A stretch of DNA of 64,000 bases from Alicyclobacillus acidiphilus NBRC 100859 (lineage in GTDB: Bacteria > Bacillota > Bacilli > Alicyclobacillales > Alicyclobacillaceae). Positions 1-8,187 of the stretch are shown here, one piece after another. The stretch spans positions 1-64,000 of the forward strand of contig NZ_BCQI01000006.1 of the NCBI RefSeq assembly GCF_001544355.1, written 5' to 3'. The notes beneath the pieces are model-generated. The model saw only the letters and a list, made by a program, of their open reading frames with translations, made no database searches and had not been told where the DNA came from. How positions within the stretch are numbered: position 1 is the stretch's first letter; every line of letters begins with the position of its first letter. The position numbers and the translations under genes are program-made.

Positions 1-55
1 GGGGCGAGGGGCGAGGGGCGAGGGGCGAGGGGCGAGGGGCGAGGGGCGAGGGGCG
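1..55. repeat. GGGGCGA 7-bp tandem repeat (minisatellite)
   Basis: Seven exact head-to-tail copies of GGGGCGA followed by a partial copy. The array begins at the first base of the window, so its true length is unknown. No coding frame or promoter is recognisable in it. It is simple-sequence DNA and prone to copy-number change and assembly error. Confidence 0.9.
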
Positions 56-61
56 GCGACG

Positions 62-287
62 CGAATAAGCGTCCGAGAGCCGCTTAATCCTGTCGAATCA
101 TCTGATTTGTCGCGAATAAGGTGCCCTGGACCGCTTAAGTGGCGGGGATCGGGCTTGATCCGGGGGCCGAGAGACGAATAAGCGTCCGAGGGCGGCTTAT
201 CTGTATTGAATCAGCCGAGTTGCGAGGAATAAGGTGCTGTGGACCGCTTAAGTGGCGTCGGCTCGGGCTTCGATCTCGCCTACCCGG
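62..287. repeat. 113-bp direct repeat, two diverged copies
   Basis: Two head-to-tail copies start at about 62 and 175. Matching landmarks are all offset by 113 bases: CGAATAAGCGTCCGAG at 62 and 175, AATAAGGTG at 115 and 228, and CCGCTTAAGTGGCG at 131 and 244. Each copy also contains two related half-units in which AATAAG is followed after a short spacer by CGCTTA, giving imperfect hairpins (for example 64-71 against 81-88). This looks like a structured non-coding interspersed element rather than a gene. Its function is unknown. Confidence 0.7.
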
Positions 288-328
288 CCCGCCTGCCCGG
301 CCCGCCTGCCCGGCCCGCCTGCCCGGCC
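284..328. repeat. 13-bp tandem repeat, unit CCGGCCCGCCTGC
   Basis: Three exact copies of the 13-mer plus a six-base partial copy. Because 13 is not a multiple of 3, every reading frame through it gives the same Pro/Ala/Arg-rich spurious peptide. It is not CRISPR-like because there are no spacers. Confidence 0.85.
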
Positions 329-505
329 ACACTGCAGCCGCACCCATCACGTCTCCGTTCGCTTCCGCCTGCGCCATCTCGCACCGACGGTCCGAATCCT
401 GTTCCCATGCGTGCTGCTCTACGCTCCTTCTCCCCGTGGGCTGGCCGATCGCGGCCCCGCACAGGTGAACCGCAGCGGGAGTTGTTTAGCGCGATGGCGC
501 CGAGA

Positions 506-1828
506 TCACGCGAGATCTTCGATATTCCGCAATGTGCGGACTGGAGAGAGAATGAGCAACAGCGTCGTGCAGATCATGGCCAATGCGGACAGCAGCATCG
601 TATCGCGAATTCCGATGATCTGCCCCAACAACCCGGAGACGAGTGCGCCGATGGCCGTACAGCCGACTTCGGCTGCGCGCACGGTGGCGTTGACTCTGCC
701 GAGCAGCGAGTCGGCGACGATGGTTTGCCGGAGTGTATTGTCGAGTATGCCGTAGATCATCCCGCTCGAATCGCCGAATAACTGCGCGGCGAGGAGGAAC
801 AGGACGGATCGCCAGACGGGACCGCCGGCCCACACCCAGCCAGTCGCAGCGAGTCCCTGGACGAGTAGCGTGAGGATCATCGTCGATCCTGCGCCAAAGC
901 GGTGGATGACGCGTTTCGCCAAGGCGGCTCCAATCAAGGAGCCGACGCCGCCCATGGTGACGGTGATTCCGAACAGAAACGCCGTCAGGTGAAGCGTCCG
1001 GATGGCGTACAAGGTGTCCAGCACGAAGATGGAACTGCTGGCGAATCCATACGTCGCGGCGACCGTGGCAGGCGCAAGCAGCAAGCCGTTCGTGCGAATG
1101 GCATGCCAACCATCGGCTATCTCGCGCCGCCAATCGCGAAAACCAACAATTTCCTGATCGGTTCGGCCCATTCCATTCGCTTCATCCATTTCGCCGTCGT
1201 CGTCACCATCTACTGTGGCGATCTCGTCCGCTTCATTCGCTCGCCGCTGCCTCGGTTCGCGTTTGCCAACCGCCAGGATGAAGCACGCCGACGCGAGGTA
1301 GGACAACGCGTCAAACGCGATGGCGATTGGGGCCGTCAATATTTGCACCAGCACGCCTGTCAGCCCCGGCCCAATCACCTCAGCTGTGGAAGCTGTAACG
1401 CCAAGCTTCTGATTCGCTTCGCTCAATTGTGCGCGGCCAAGCAGCCAGGGTAAATACGCTTGGTAGGCGCTGTCAAACACCAGCGACCCGATGCCGCACA
1501 GTCCGGCGATGGCGTAAAACATCCACAGTTGCAGGTGATGTGTGACGAACGCGACAGGAATGATCATAAGGAGCATGGCGCGGGCTAAGTCGGAGCCAGC
1601 CATCAGCGGTCGACGTCGCAGGCGATCGACCCACATGCCAATCCAGATGCCGAGCAACGACGCAGGGAGTTGCGTCGCCAAACTGAGTCCGCTCATCGTA
1701 AGCGGCGTCACACCCATCATCATCACCGCTCCGAGCGGCAATCCCTCGCGGGTGATGCGCGAGCCAATCTCAGACACGGTTTGGCCTGCCCATAATTTCA
1801 GAAAGTCTCGATGCTGCCATAGGCTCAA
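506..1828 (-). CDS. MFS transporter
   Basis: A 440-residue integral membrane protein with about 12 hydrophobic segments. It carries the major facilitator loop 2-3 pattern around residues 60-75 (G..W.D R..R R P), followed by an acidic and basic stretch. An Asp/Glu-rich cytoplasmic loop in the middle (about residues 195-225) separates the two six-helix halves. It resembles the MFS_3, enterobactin-exporter-like class of drug or metabolite exporters. The substrate cannot be told from sequence. The start is ATG with only a weak upstream GAGGTTGAGAG stretch. It is divergent from the DUF1697 gene and appears monocistronic. The many transmembrane helices make the family call firm. Confidence 0.88.
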   Translation of the reverse strand: MSLWQHRDFLKLWAGQTVSEIGSRITREGLPLGAVMMMGVTPLTMSGLSLATQLPASLLGIWIGMWVDRLRRRPLMAGSDLARAMLLMIIPVAFVTHHLQLWMFYAIAGLCGIGSLVFDSAYQAYLPWLLGRAQLSEANQKLGVTASTAEVIGPGLTGVLVQILTAPIAIAFDALSYLASACFILAVGKREPRQRRANEADEIATVDGDDDGEMDEANGMGRTDQEIVGFRDWRREIADGWHAIRTNGLLLAPATVAATYGFASSSIFVLDTLYAIRTLHLTAFLFGITVTMGGVGSLIGAALAKRVIHRFGAGSTMILTLLVQGLAATGWVWAGGPVWRSVLFLLAAQLFGDSSGMIYGILDNTLRQTIVADSLLGRVNATVRAAEVGCTAIGALVSGLLGQIIGIRDTMLLSALAMICTTLLLILSPVRTLRNIEDLA

Positions 1829-2023
1829 CCGCTCTCAACCTCGCTATCTGGCGATTGCTGAATCCTTTCGTTTTTCGCCCAGTCGTGTTTGTCTATTATC
1901 TCCGATCTCGCCGAAAACACGCTATACTAGATTTACTCATACGCTCTGTCAGGCCTCTGTCAGACCGGGCGTAACTCCCTATCGAATCAGAATACTCTGT
2001 GCGAGAAGACTGGAGGCCCTTTT

Positions 2024-2584
2024 GTGACCCCATATTTGGCTCTGTTGCGGGGTGTCAACGTCAACCATCGAATGGTCAAGATGGCGACATTGAAGTCCAT
2101 GTTGGAAGCGATGGGTTTGAACAGTGTTCGTACGTACATTCAAAGCGGCAACGTCTGGTTTACGAGCGACGAGGATCCATTGTGGATACGGGATCGGATG
2201 GCGCGCGACATGGAAAGCACATTTGGTTTCTCCGTCCCCGTCGCGTTGTTGACTTTGCCGGAACTGCGAAAGGTCCATGAATGTCCGCCATTTCCGGTCG
2301 ACGCGTTGCGAGACGGGGAGCAGGTTCACGTGTCGTTTCTGATTGACTCACCCAGCGAAGAGGCTGTCAAAGGCCTGGAAGCCGTCGAACCAGGGCTCGA
2401 CGAATGCCGGATCGCAAATGGGCACGCATATGTTCTCTATCGGCAGCCAGTCCATAAGTCTTCTTTGTCCAATCAGTGGATCGAGCGAAGATTGGGTGTT
2501 CCGGCGACGTTGCGGAACTGGAAGACCGTGTCCAAGCTGCTTGAACTCGGCAATGATTTGCTGGAACACGGTTCCGTGAGATAA
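2024..2584 (+). CDS. DUF1697 family protein
   Basis: A 186-residue soluble protein. Its N-terminus YLALLRGVNVN, followed by MATLKSMLEAMGL and the YIQSGNVWF segment, is the hallmark of DUF1697, a ferredoxin-like-fold family of unknown function common in Bacillota and Actinobacteria. The GTG start is fixed by the GGAGG at 2012-2016 with a seven-base gap. The length equals the usual family size. A TATACT box at 1923-1928 could be its -10 element, but no matching -35 is visible. The biochemical role is not known for the family. Confidence 0.85.
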   Translation: MTPYLALLRGVNVNHRMVKMATLKSMLEAMGLNSVRTYIQSGNVWFTSDEDPLWIRDRMARDMESTFGFSVPVALLTLPELRKVHECPPFPVDALRDGEQVHVSFLIDSPSEEAVKGLEAVEPGLDECRIANGHAYVLYRQPVHKSSLSNQWIERRLGVPATLRNWKTVSKLLELGNDLLEHGSVR

Positions 2585-2620
2585 CGCGCGTCAACGATTC
2601 AACCAAAGGATGGAACAACT

Positions 2621-3508
2621 GTGAACCGACTCGTATTGAAATATTTTCTTGTCACAGCGATCTACGGATTAGCCGTTGCTGCCGTGTGTTTCGGCGTGCT
2701 GTCTCCACATCGCGCCGAGGTGACCAAGGTCCACTACCGGCATGTGCCTTCGCCTGCCCCTGTCGGTCCGCAGCCGGATCGGCCGGTCTTTGGAACAATC
2801 TCGTATCCCGTGACTGACAGGACGACCTCCATCCACCTCTATGAACGCCACTTTTCAACGTACAACGCCTACATTCTCACCGTCTCCAATCCGAAAAAAA
2901 TCAGCGTGGTCATGACCAAGTATCGACCGCAGCAGGGGCAGACCGTGGAGGATTTTGTGCAGGAATATCACGCGATCGCGGGCATCAACGGAGGGGAGTT
3001 CTACGATCCCGATTGGCAGGGCACGGGCGGCGAGGTCCAAGGGATCGTGATTTCGGACGGCAAGGTACTGATTTCGTCGAAGCAGGCTGAGAACATTATC
3101 GGTTTTACCGAGTCGGGAAGGCTCATCAGCGGCCGCTATACGCTGGCGGAACTGAAGGCGATGCATGTCACACAGGCTCTGATGTTCGGCCCAACGTTGG
3201 TGAAAGACGGTGTCGGACAAATCAGTGGCGCGGGATCGTGGGGATACGCGCCGCGGACGGCGATTGGACAGCGGGCCGACGGTACGGTGATCTTCGTCGT
3301 CACCGACGGAAGGGAACTGACGGGACCCAACGACATTGGCGCGAGTCTCGGCGACATCCAAAGCCTGATGCTTCAATTTGGCGCCGTGACGGCGGCGAAT
3401 CTCGACGGCGGATCGTCTGCGACGCTGTATGCGGACGGCAAACTCGTCAACCAACCGACTGATATCCTGGGGCAGCGCAACGTCGGAACAGCCCTGATTG
3501 TGAGGTAG
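2621..3508 (+). CDS. Phosphodiester glycosidase (NAGPA-domain) family protein, membrane-anchored
   Basis: A 295-residue protein with one N-terminal hydrophobic segment (about residues 8-28) that acts as a signal anchor, so the rest should lie outside the membrane. From about residue 80 it matches the NAGPA fold (PF09992): the AGINGGEFYDPDW segment, a GYAPRTAIGQ segment and the C-terminal LDGGSSATLY motif. Relatives cleave GlcNAc-1-phosphodiesters or act on cell-wall glycopolymers; the substrate here is inferred only. The GTG start follows AAAGGATGG. It ends three bases before the next gene, so the two are co-transcribed and may work together at the cell surface. Confidence 0.85.
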   Translation: MNRLVLKYFLVTAIYGLAVAAVCFGVLSPHRAEVTKVHYRHVPSPAPVGPQPDRPVFGTISYPVTDRTTSIHLYERHFSTYNAYILTVSNPKKISVVMTKYRPQQGQTVEDFVQEYHAIAGINGGEFYDPDWQGTGGEVQGIVISDGKVLISSKQAENIIGFTESGRLISGRYTLAELKAMHVTQALMFGPTLVKDGVGQISGAGSWGYAPRTAIGQRADGTVIFVVTDGRELTGPNDIGASLGDIQSLMLQFGAVTAANLDGGSSATLYADGKLVNQPTDILGQRNVGTALIVR

Positions 3509-3511
3509 CCC

Positions 3512-4498
3512 ATGACACGCAAGCTCGCGGCATACTTGACGTTTTTACTGTTGTTGACCGTTGCCATCTATGTGGCCATGGACCTCTATGTCAAGCATGA
3601 ACCTCCACTTGTCCGGTGGAAGACGGTGACGGTTCACGATCCACCGCCCCTGCCGCAATTGCAAACGACCGGGATGGTCAAGCAGCCGATGGTTCGCCAG
3701 GCGGAGAATGTGTTCCCTTCGCCGGACGGAACGTTTCTTGGCTGCGTGGACGGCGGGACGCTGACGGTCGTCGATGCCAAGACGGGGGCAGTGGTTCGGC
3801 GCACCACGGCCAGTCATCCCATCATCGATGTCGTTTGGATTCGGGATCGCCTGTTGTTCTATGTGACTTCGGCGAACCAGTTGGTTACGTTTGACGTCTT
3901 GGCGAATCGTGTCCGGCCCATTTACACGAGCGATCCGCCGGCGGGACAAACGTTTCGCGCCCTCGCGTTCAGCGATTACACCAACGACGTCTTTTTCATC
4001 TACGGCAGTGCGAAGGGCAATACAGTCTATCAGTTTGACACGAACGAGCATGTATGGGCGACCAGTATAGGAGCGATCGGTGTTCAAAACGCCTACTATG
4101 GGACGACCAGCAAAATCTTGTATCTCGACGATGCAAAGCACAATCTCTATCAGTTGAATGGCGGGTACCTGCAGCGCATTTCGCAAAGGGCCGCCATCCT
4201 GCGCGGGGCTGGCAACTCGCTGTTTTATGCCGACTTGAACAAGCTTGGACAGGCGATCGCAGTCGAAGAACGAAACGATTCGGGCCAGACGCGATTGGTG
4301 TGCCGACTGGAGAAGCCGGCGCCCGTGGCCGATGTCGTGATCGATCACGCTGGCAAAGTATTTGTCGCCGCGGGCGACGTCGTCGAAAATGAAATGGAGC
4401 GCCGCGAGTGGCGGGTGCCGTCAGGGTATCAGCTTCGCGTCGCCGGGCACGATATTCTTCTGATTCGAGGCGCAACATTTCGTGTCGTCGTCGACTGA
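3512..4498 (+). CDS. Membrane-anchored hypothetical protein, beta-propeller-like
   Basis: A 328-residue protein of unknown function. Residues 5-25 form a hydrophobic signal anchor. The remainder is a series of short beta-strand-rich segments of similar length (for example FPSPDGTFLGCVDGGTLTVVD, then DVVWIRDRLLFYV, then LAFSDYTNDVFFIYG). These suggest WD/YVTN-like propeller blades facing the outside. No catalytic motif is visible. It starts with ATG three bases after the NAGPA-domain gene, so it probably forms a two-gene operon with it. I do not recognise a named family. Confidence 0.65.
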   Translation: MTRKLAAYLTFLLLLTVAIYVAMDLYVKHEPPLVRWKTVTVHDPPPLPQLQTTGMVKQPMVRQAENVFPSPDGTFLGCVDGGTLTVVDAKTGAVVRRTTASHPIIDVVWIRDRLLFYVTSANQLVTFDVLANRVRPIYTSDPPAGQTFRALAFSDYTNDVFFIYGSAKGNTVYQFDTNEHVWATSIGAIGVQNAYYGTTSKILYLDDAKHNLYQLNGGYLQRISQRAAILRGAGNSLFYADLNKLGQAIAVEERNDSGQTRLVCRLEKPAPVADVVIDHAGKVFVAAGDVVENEMERREWRVPSGYQLRVAGHDILLIRGATFRVVVD

Positions 4499-4540
4499 CA
4501 AGTACGGCTGAAGATTGATGCGTGCTTTCTGCCAAGTCGA

Positions 4541-4549
4541 TGGTATGCT
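4541..4549 (+). promoter_or_regulatory. Possible extended -10 promoter for signal peptidase
   Basis: TGGTATGCT fits an extended -10 element (TG-N-TATGCT) about 50 bases upstream of the likely lepB start. No convincing -35 hexamer lies at 16-18 bases. Judged on sequence only. Confidence 0.3.
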
Positions 4550-4601
4550 AGACATATGTTGAACTTCGTACAGTGTGTGCGAGTGGCGAGGCCATCAGCA
4601 C

Positions 4602-5204
4602 ATGGGTTACAAACGGAGAAGGATGTGTAAAAGTTTGGAGCGACGTGGAACAAGGAAGAAGTGGTTGACTGATTTTCTCATCCCAATCGTGGTTGGCGTG
4701 GCATTGGCGCTCGCCCTTCGACAATGGGTCGTAAGCCCCGCCCAAGTGCCTTCGGCATCGATGTATCCAACCATCCCCGCGACCAGCAGTCGGGATTTCG
4801 CTTATGTCGTGGTCAACAAATTGGCGACTGAACTTCGCCCAATCCATCGTGGTGAAGTCGTCGTCTTTCGTTGGCCCGACGATCCATCGCAACTATTTGT
4901 CAAGCGCGTGATTGGCTTGCCTGGTGACACCGTGACCGTGACGGAAAACGCCGTCTATATCAATGGCAAGAAACTGAATGAAAGCAATCCCAACATCGCG
5001 AAGGACAACGGTACCGCGCTTGGCACCTGGAAGGTACCGGCTGGGCACTACTTCATGCTCGGCGACAATCGTCCAATCTCGGACGACAGCCGCCTTTGGA
5101 AGCATAAATTTGTCAGTCGCTCTGCGATTCTCGGCGAGGCCGACGTGGTTCTGTATCCATTTTCACATATCGGCGGCATTTCCCAGAGCTTGACCAAAGG
5201 TTGA
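4602..5204 (+). CDS. lepB: Signal peptidase I (SipS type)
   Basis: Cleaves signal peptides from exported proteins at the outer face of the membrane. It has one N-terminal transmembrane helix (about residues 24-42, counted from ATG 4602). The catalytic Ser53 is in PSASMYPT and the general base Lys101 is in FVKRVIGLPGD. Box E follows as LGDNR.ISDDSR. The single anchor and short length are typical of Bacillus SipS enzymes. The start is uncertain: GTG 4575, ATG 4602 and ATG 4623 share the frame. 4602 has GCGAGG ten bases upstream and gives 200 residues. The gene stands alone between a surface-protein pair and an aldo/keto reductase. Confidence 0.9.
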   Translation: MGYKRRRMCKSLERRGTRKKWLTDFLIPIVVGVALALALRQWVVSPAQVPSASMYPTIPATSSRDFAYVVVNKLATELRPIHRGEVVVFRWPDDPSQLFVKRVIGLPGDTVTVTENAVYINGKKLNESNPNIAKDNGTALGTWKVPAGHYFMLGDNRPISDDSRLWKHKFVSRSAILGEADVVLYPFSHIGGISQSLTKG

Positions 5205-5259
5205 GCTTCTGGTTGATGTTCTAATCTGGGTTGGATACCTACTCTGGGAGGGTTCACAC

Positions 5260-6240
5260 GTGGAATATGTGAAGCTTGGCAACACTGGTTTGGACGTTTC
5301 GCGCATCTGCCTTGGCTGTATGAGCTATGGCGTGCCAGAACGCGGCAATCATCGCTGGGTACTCAACGAGGAGGAGAGCAGGCCGTTCATCAAGCGCGCC
5401 CTGGAGATCGGTATCAATTTCTTCGACACGGCCAACGTGTATTCCGATGGTACGAGCGAAGAGATTGTTGGGCGTGCGCTGAAGGATTTTGCGAATCGCG
5501 ATGAAATCGTGATCGCGACAAAAGTACACGGCCGCATGCACGCTGGCCCAAATGGCGCAGGGCTGTCGAGAAAAGCCATCATGAGCGAAATCGACGCGAG
5601 CCTGAAGCGGCTGGGGACAGATTATGTCGATCTCTACCAAATCCACCGTTGGGACTATTCGACGCCAATCGAAGAGACGATGGAAGCCTTGCACGACGTG
5701 GTCAAGGCTGGCAAAGCTCGTTACATCGGGGCGTCTTCGATGTACGCCTGGCAGTTCCTGAAGGCTTTGCATACGGCTGAAAAACACGGATGGACGCGGT
5801 TTGTCTCGATGCAAAATTATCTCAACCTGCTGTATCGCGAAGAAGAGCGTGAGATGATTCCGCTCTGCGAAGAGGAGAAAATCGGTCTCATCCCTTGGAG
5901 TCCGCTTGCGCGCGGCAGGCTGACGCGCGATTGGGACGAGAAGACGGCGAGATCGGAGACAGACGAATTCGGCAAGACACTGTATGCCACAACCGCTGAA
6001 GCGGACAAGCGCGTGGTCGATCGCGTCGCCGACGTCGCCGCGAAGCGCGGGGTTCCGCGGGCCCAGATCGCGCTCGCGTGGGTGCTGCAGAAGCCTGTGG
6101 TGAGCGCACCGATTATCGGCGCCACGAAGATGCACCACTTGGATGATGCCGTTGCGGCGGTGTCATTGAAATTGACCGACGACGAAATCGCGTATCTGGA
6201 AGAACCGTACGTGCCGCATCCCGTGCTTGGCTTCCGTTGA
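5260..6240 (+). CDS. Aldo/keto reductase
   Basis: A 326-residue NADPH-dependent oxidoreductase with the TIM-barrel AKR pattern. Asp56 and Tyr61 are in FFDTANVYSDG, the catalytic Lys is in ATKVHG, and the His is in DLYQIHRWDYSTPIEETMEAL. The C-terminal coenzyme-binding segment (PIIGATKMHHLDDA) is intact. It resembles the YhdN/general-stress AKR group. The physiological aldehyde or ketone is not predictable. The GTG start is fixed by GGGAGGG at 5246-5252. It converges on the pentapeptide gene, whose stop codon directly follows. A second member of the family lies at 46073. Confidence 0.92.
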   Translation: MEYVKLGNTGLDVSRICLGCMSYGVPERGNHRWVLNEEESRPFIKRALEIGINFFDTANVYSDGTSEEIVGRALKDFANRDEIVIATKVHGRMHAGPNGAGLSRKAIMSEIDASLKRLGTDYVDLYQIHRWDYSTPIEETMEALHDVVKAGKARYIGASSMYAWQFLKALHTAEKHGWTRFVSMQNYLNLLYREEEREMIPLCEEEKIGLIPWSPLARGRLTRDWDEKTARSETDEFGKTLYATTAEADKRVVDRVADVAAKRGVPRAQIALAWVLQKPVVSAPIIGATKMHHLDDAVAAVSLKLTDDEIAYLEEPYVPHPVLGFR

Positions 6241-6726
6241 TTAGACGGCCGTACTTCGCTGGGGGAGTGCTGAGTGAATGACATGGCTCTCCTGGCCGGA
6301 GTACGGCCGGCCTCTTTGGCGGCGTGATCGCGAAGTTGGGATTGCGGGATCGGACACAGGCTGCCGTGTTTGCTGTTCGGCACGGATTGGGCGGGCGTTG
6401 TGAGGGCAGGCAACTACATCGCGCAGCTTGCTTTGATCCAAAATGACTTTGGTCAGGTCTGCCCGGGTGAAATCGGTGCCTTCCAAATTGCCTCCGTAGA
6501 GATCGGCGTACGCCAACCTCGCGTCGCGGAAGTTGGCCCGCTTCAGTGTGTGTCCGCGCAAATTCACGTATGACCAGTCGCCTCCGACGATGGTCAGTCC
6601 CGTCAGATTCGCTTCTTGAAAACTCGATCCTGTCATTTTGCACCCGTCGAATTTCGCCCCAAACAGGTTCGCCATGCGGAATTGGCAATTGGTGAACGCG
6701 GACCGGCGGTGGGCTGAGGCGTTCAT
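6241..6726 (-). CDS. Pentapeptide repeat protein
   Basis: About 22 consecutive five-residue repeats of the A(D/N)LXX type run from SAFTN through ANLFG, AKFDG, ANLTG, ADLYG, TDFTR and ADLTK to SKLRD. They predict a right-handed quadrilateral beta-helix. After the repeats there is an Arg/Pro-rich tail that does not continue the pattern. Pentapeptide proteins include gyrase-protecting DNA mimics, but most have no known role. I place the start at ATG 6726, two bases after the acyltransferase stop codon, which implies coupled translation. The same frame stays open upstream to 6927 inside the acyltransferase gene, so a longer form with a CPIC motif is possible. Confidence 0.7.
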   Translation of the reverse strand: MNASAHRRSAFTNCQFRMANLFGAKFDGCKMTGSSFQEANLTGLTIVGGDWSYVNLRGHTLKRANFRDARLAYADLYGGNLEGTDFTRADLTKVILDQSKLRDVVACPHNARPIRAEQQTRQPVSDPAIPTSRSRRQRGRPYSGQESHVIHSALPQRSTAV

Positions 6727-6728
6727 TG

Positions 6729-7952
6729 TCAACCTGACGACGCGACGCTTGCCGCGATACTGTCCGTCGCAGATTGGACAGGGGAACTCGGCAACGGGCG
6801 TGGAATGGGGGACGTTCGGCCGACGAGGTAGCGAGCGTGTGGGACTTTGGACAGCCAATATGTTCCAAGTGTGCTGGTGGTGTAGACGACTGCGATACAG
6901 ATGGGCCACAGCAGGTAATGAAACCACGTAGCGCCGTGTTCAAGCCAAAGGGTGTGAATCCCATGTTCCGCCAATACCAATGGGAGAGGCTGGAGGAGGA
7001 ACATCCCGAACGAGGTGGTAGAGCCGAGTTCAACGAATTGGCTGAATCTCCGCCACGCTTGGTTTTCTCGAACGTCGGTCCACTTGCTTCCGGCCAACCA
7101 CAGATTGATTGTCAGCAGCAGACTGAACGGCACCATGAGCGGCTGCGTCACGAGCGACGCGATCCCTTCCGTTTCATGGAGCACCATTCTGTCGAACAGA
7201 TAGTGGCCCCAGAGCAGAATGAGCGAGGCGATGAACAAGGCAAAGAGCAGTCGCGCATGGCGCTTGGTCCAGTTCAAACACGACTCGTAATGCAGTGCCA
7301 CGATCAATCCGGCCACAAACCAAAACTGGTACGTGAGTATGAATTCGTTGTGATATTGGACGATATTGGAGAGAACCGGAGGAAGTCTCAAAGGGTCCGT
7401 GTGAGGGACAACGAACTTGCACAGTGCCGTGATGGCGATCTGCAGCGCAAAACTCCCGATGAACAGGTGGCGATGGTATCGCTGGGACTTGCGCAGCCAC
7501 GCAAAGAAAAACGGAAATACGAGATAAAATTGCATCGTCACGAAGAGATAGTACAAGAAGAACTGATTTCCTGTGAAAATGGAGTGCCTGACGTCCCGCA
7601 TGAAGACGGATGGCAGCCAGTAATGCGGAGTCGGTTGAAACAGGCCGTTGAATAGGAGATAAACGCCAGTCCACACGAGATATGGAATTCCGATGCGAGC
7701 CAATCGCTTCTTCCAGAACGGCATCGCCCGCAGCGGCTTATCGGCGTACGTAAAGGCGAGGACCAGACCTGTGATGAACATGAATGATTCGCGTGTGAAA
7801 TGGAGTGATGTCACAAGTGAGCCAATCGCCAAGAATGAAGCTGACATTGGCTTGGTCATTGACAGATAGGAATTGCTGGTGTGGACCGACAGCACGCCTA
7901 GCATGATGAACGTTCGCATGAAGTCAATTTCGTATAGGTGTTTGCGCAGCAA
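6729..7952 (-). CDS. Acyltransferase 3 family membrane protein
   Basis: A 407-residue polytopic protein with about ten transmembrane helices. The N-terminus EIDFMRTFIMLGVLSVHTSN holds the conserved Arg and His of membrane acyltransferase family 3 (OafA/YfiQ-like), and the TRESFMFITGLVLAF segment follows. Members transfer acyl groups to envelope polysaccharides or lipids; the acceptor is unknown here. The TTG start is supported by GGGAGGAG eight bases upstream. It is followed at two bases by the pentapeptide gene and is divergent from prfC. The C-terminal 30 residues are Ser/Pro-rich and variable-looking. Confidence 0.85.
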   Translation of the reverse strand: MLRKHLYEIDFMRTFIMLGVLSVHTSNSYLSMTKPMSASFLAIGSLVTSLHFTRESFMFITGLVLAFTYADKPLRAMPFWKKRLARIGIPYLVWTGVYLLFNGLFQPTPHYWLPSVFMRDVRHSIFTGNQFFLYYLFVTMQFYLVFPFFFAWLRKSQRYHRHLFIGSFALQIAITALCKFVVPHTDPLRLPPVLSNIVQYHNEFILTYQFWFVAGLIVALHYESCLNWTKRHARLLFALFIASLILLWGHYLFDRMVLHETEGIASLVTQPLMVPFSLLLTINLWLAGSKWTDVRENQAWRRFSQFVELGSTTSFGMFLLQPLPLVLAEHGIHTLWLEHGATWFHYLLWPICIAVVYTTSTLGTYWLSKVPHARYLVGRTSPIPRPLPSSPVQSATDSIAASVASSG

Positions 7953-8187
7953 CGTTCAGGATCTCCTCCCGGAAACTGCTTCAACGACCGTCTGCATCCG
8001 CTTTCGGTCAACAGCCGTCGACTCGCTCGGCGCAGCCGAGCAAGATCATCTTATCATGAACTGTGCCAACTCATGCGTATAAAAACGGCGAAGTCGGCTG
8101 TGCGGTTCCGTTTTCCGCTTTCTTCAACCTCTGTTTCGTGGTATTTTGAAACGCAGTGAATCCATTTGAGATACAGGAGTGCTATGC

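Larger units (their letters stand above)
1..505. other. Repeat-rich intergenic region without a credible gene
   Basis: All open frames across these bases are low-complexity, overlap each other on both strands and owe their length to the GC-rich tandem repeats. No ribosome binding site precedes any of them. The region lies just beyond the 3' end of the minus-strand MFS gene. Apart from the three repeat families listed separately, I see nothing here. Confidence 0.6.

Noticed and set aside
1-328. Possible CRISPR array
   Set aside because: The repeats are direct tandem units without unique spacers, and no cas gene is in the window.
239-781. Pro/Ala/Arg-rich frames over the 13-bp repeat
   Set aside because: They are created by the tandem repeat in all frames, run into the MFS gene antisense and have no start signals.
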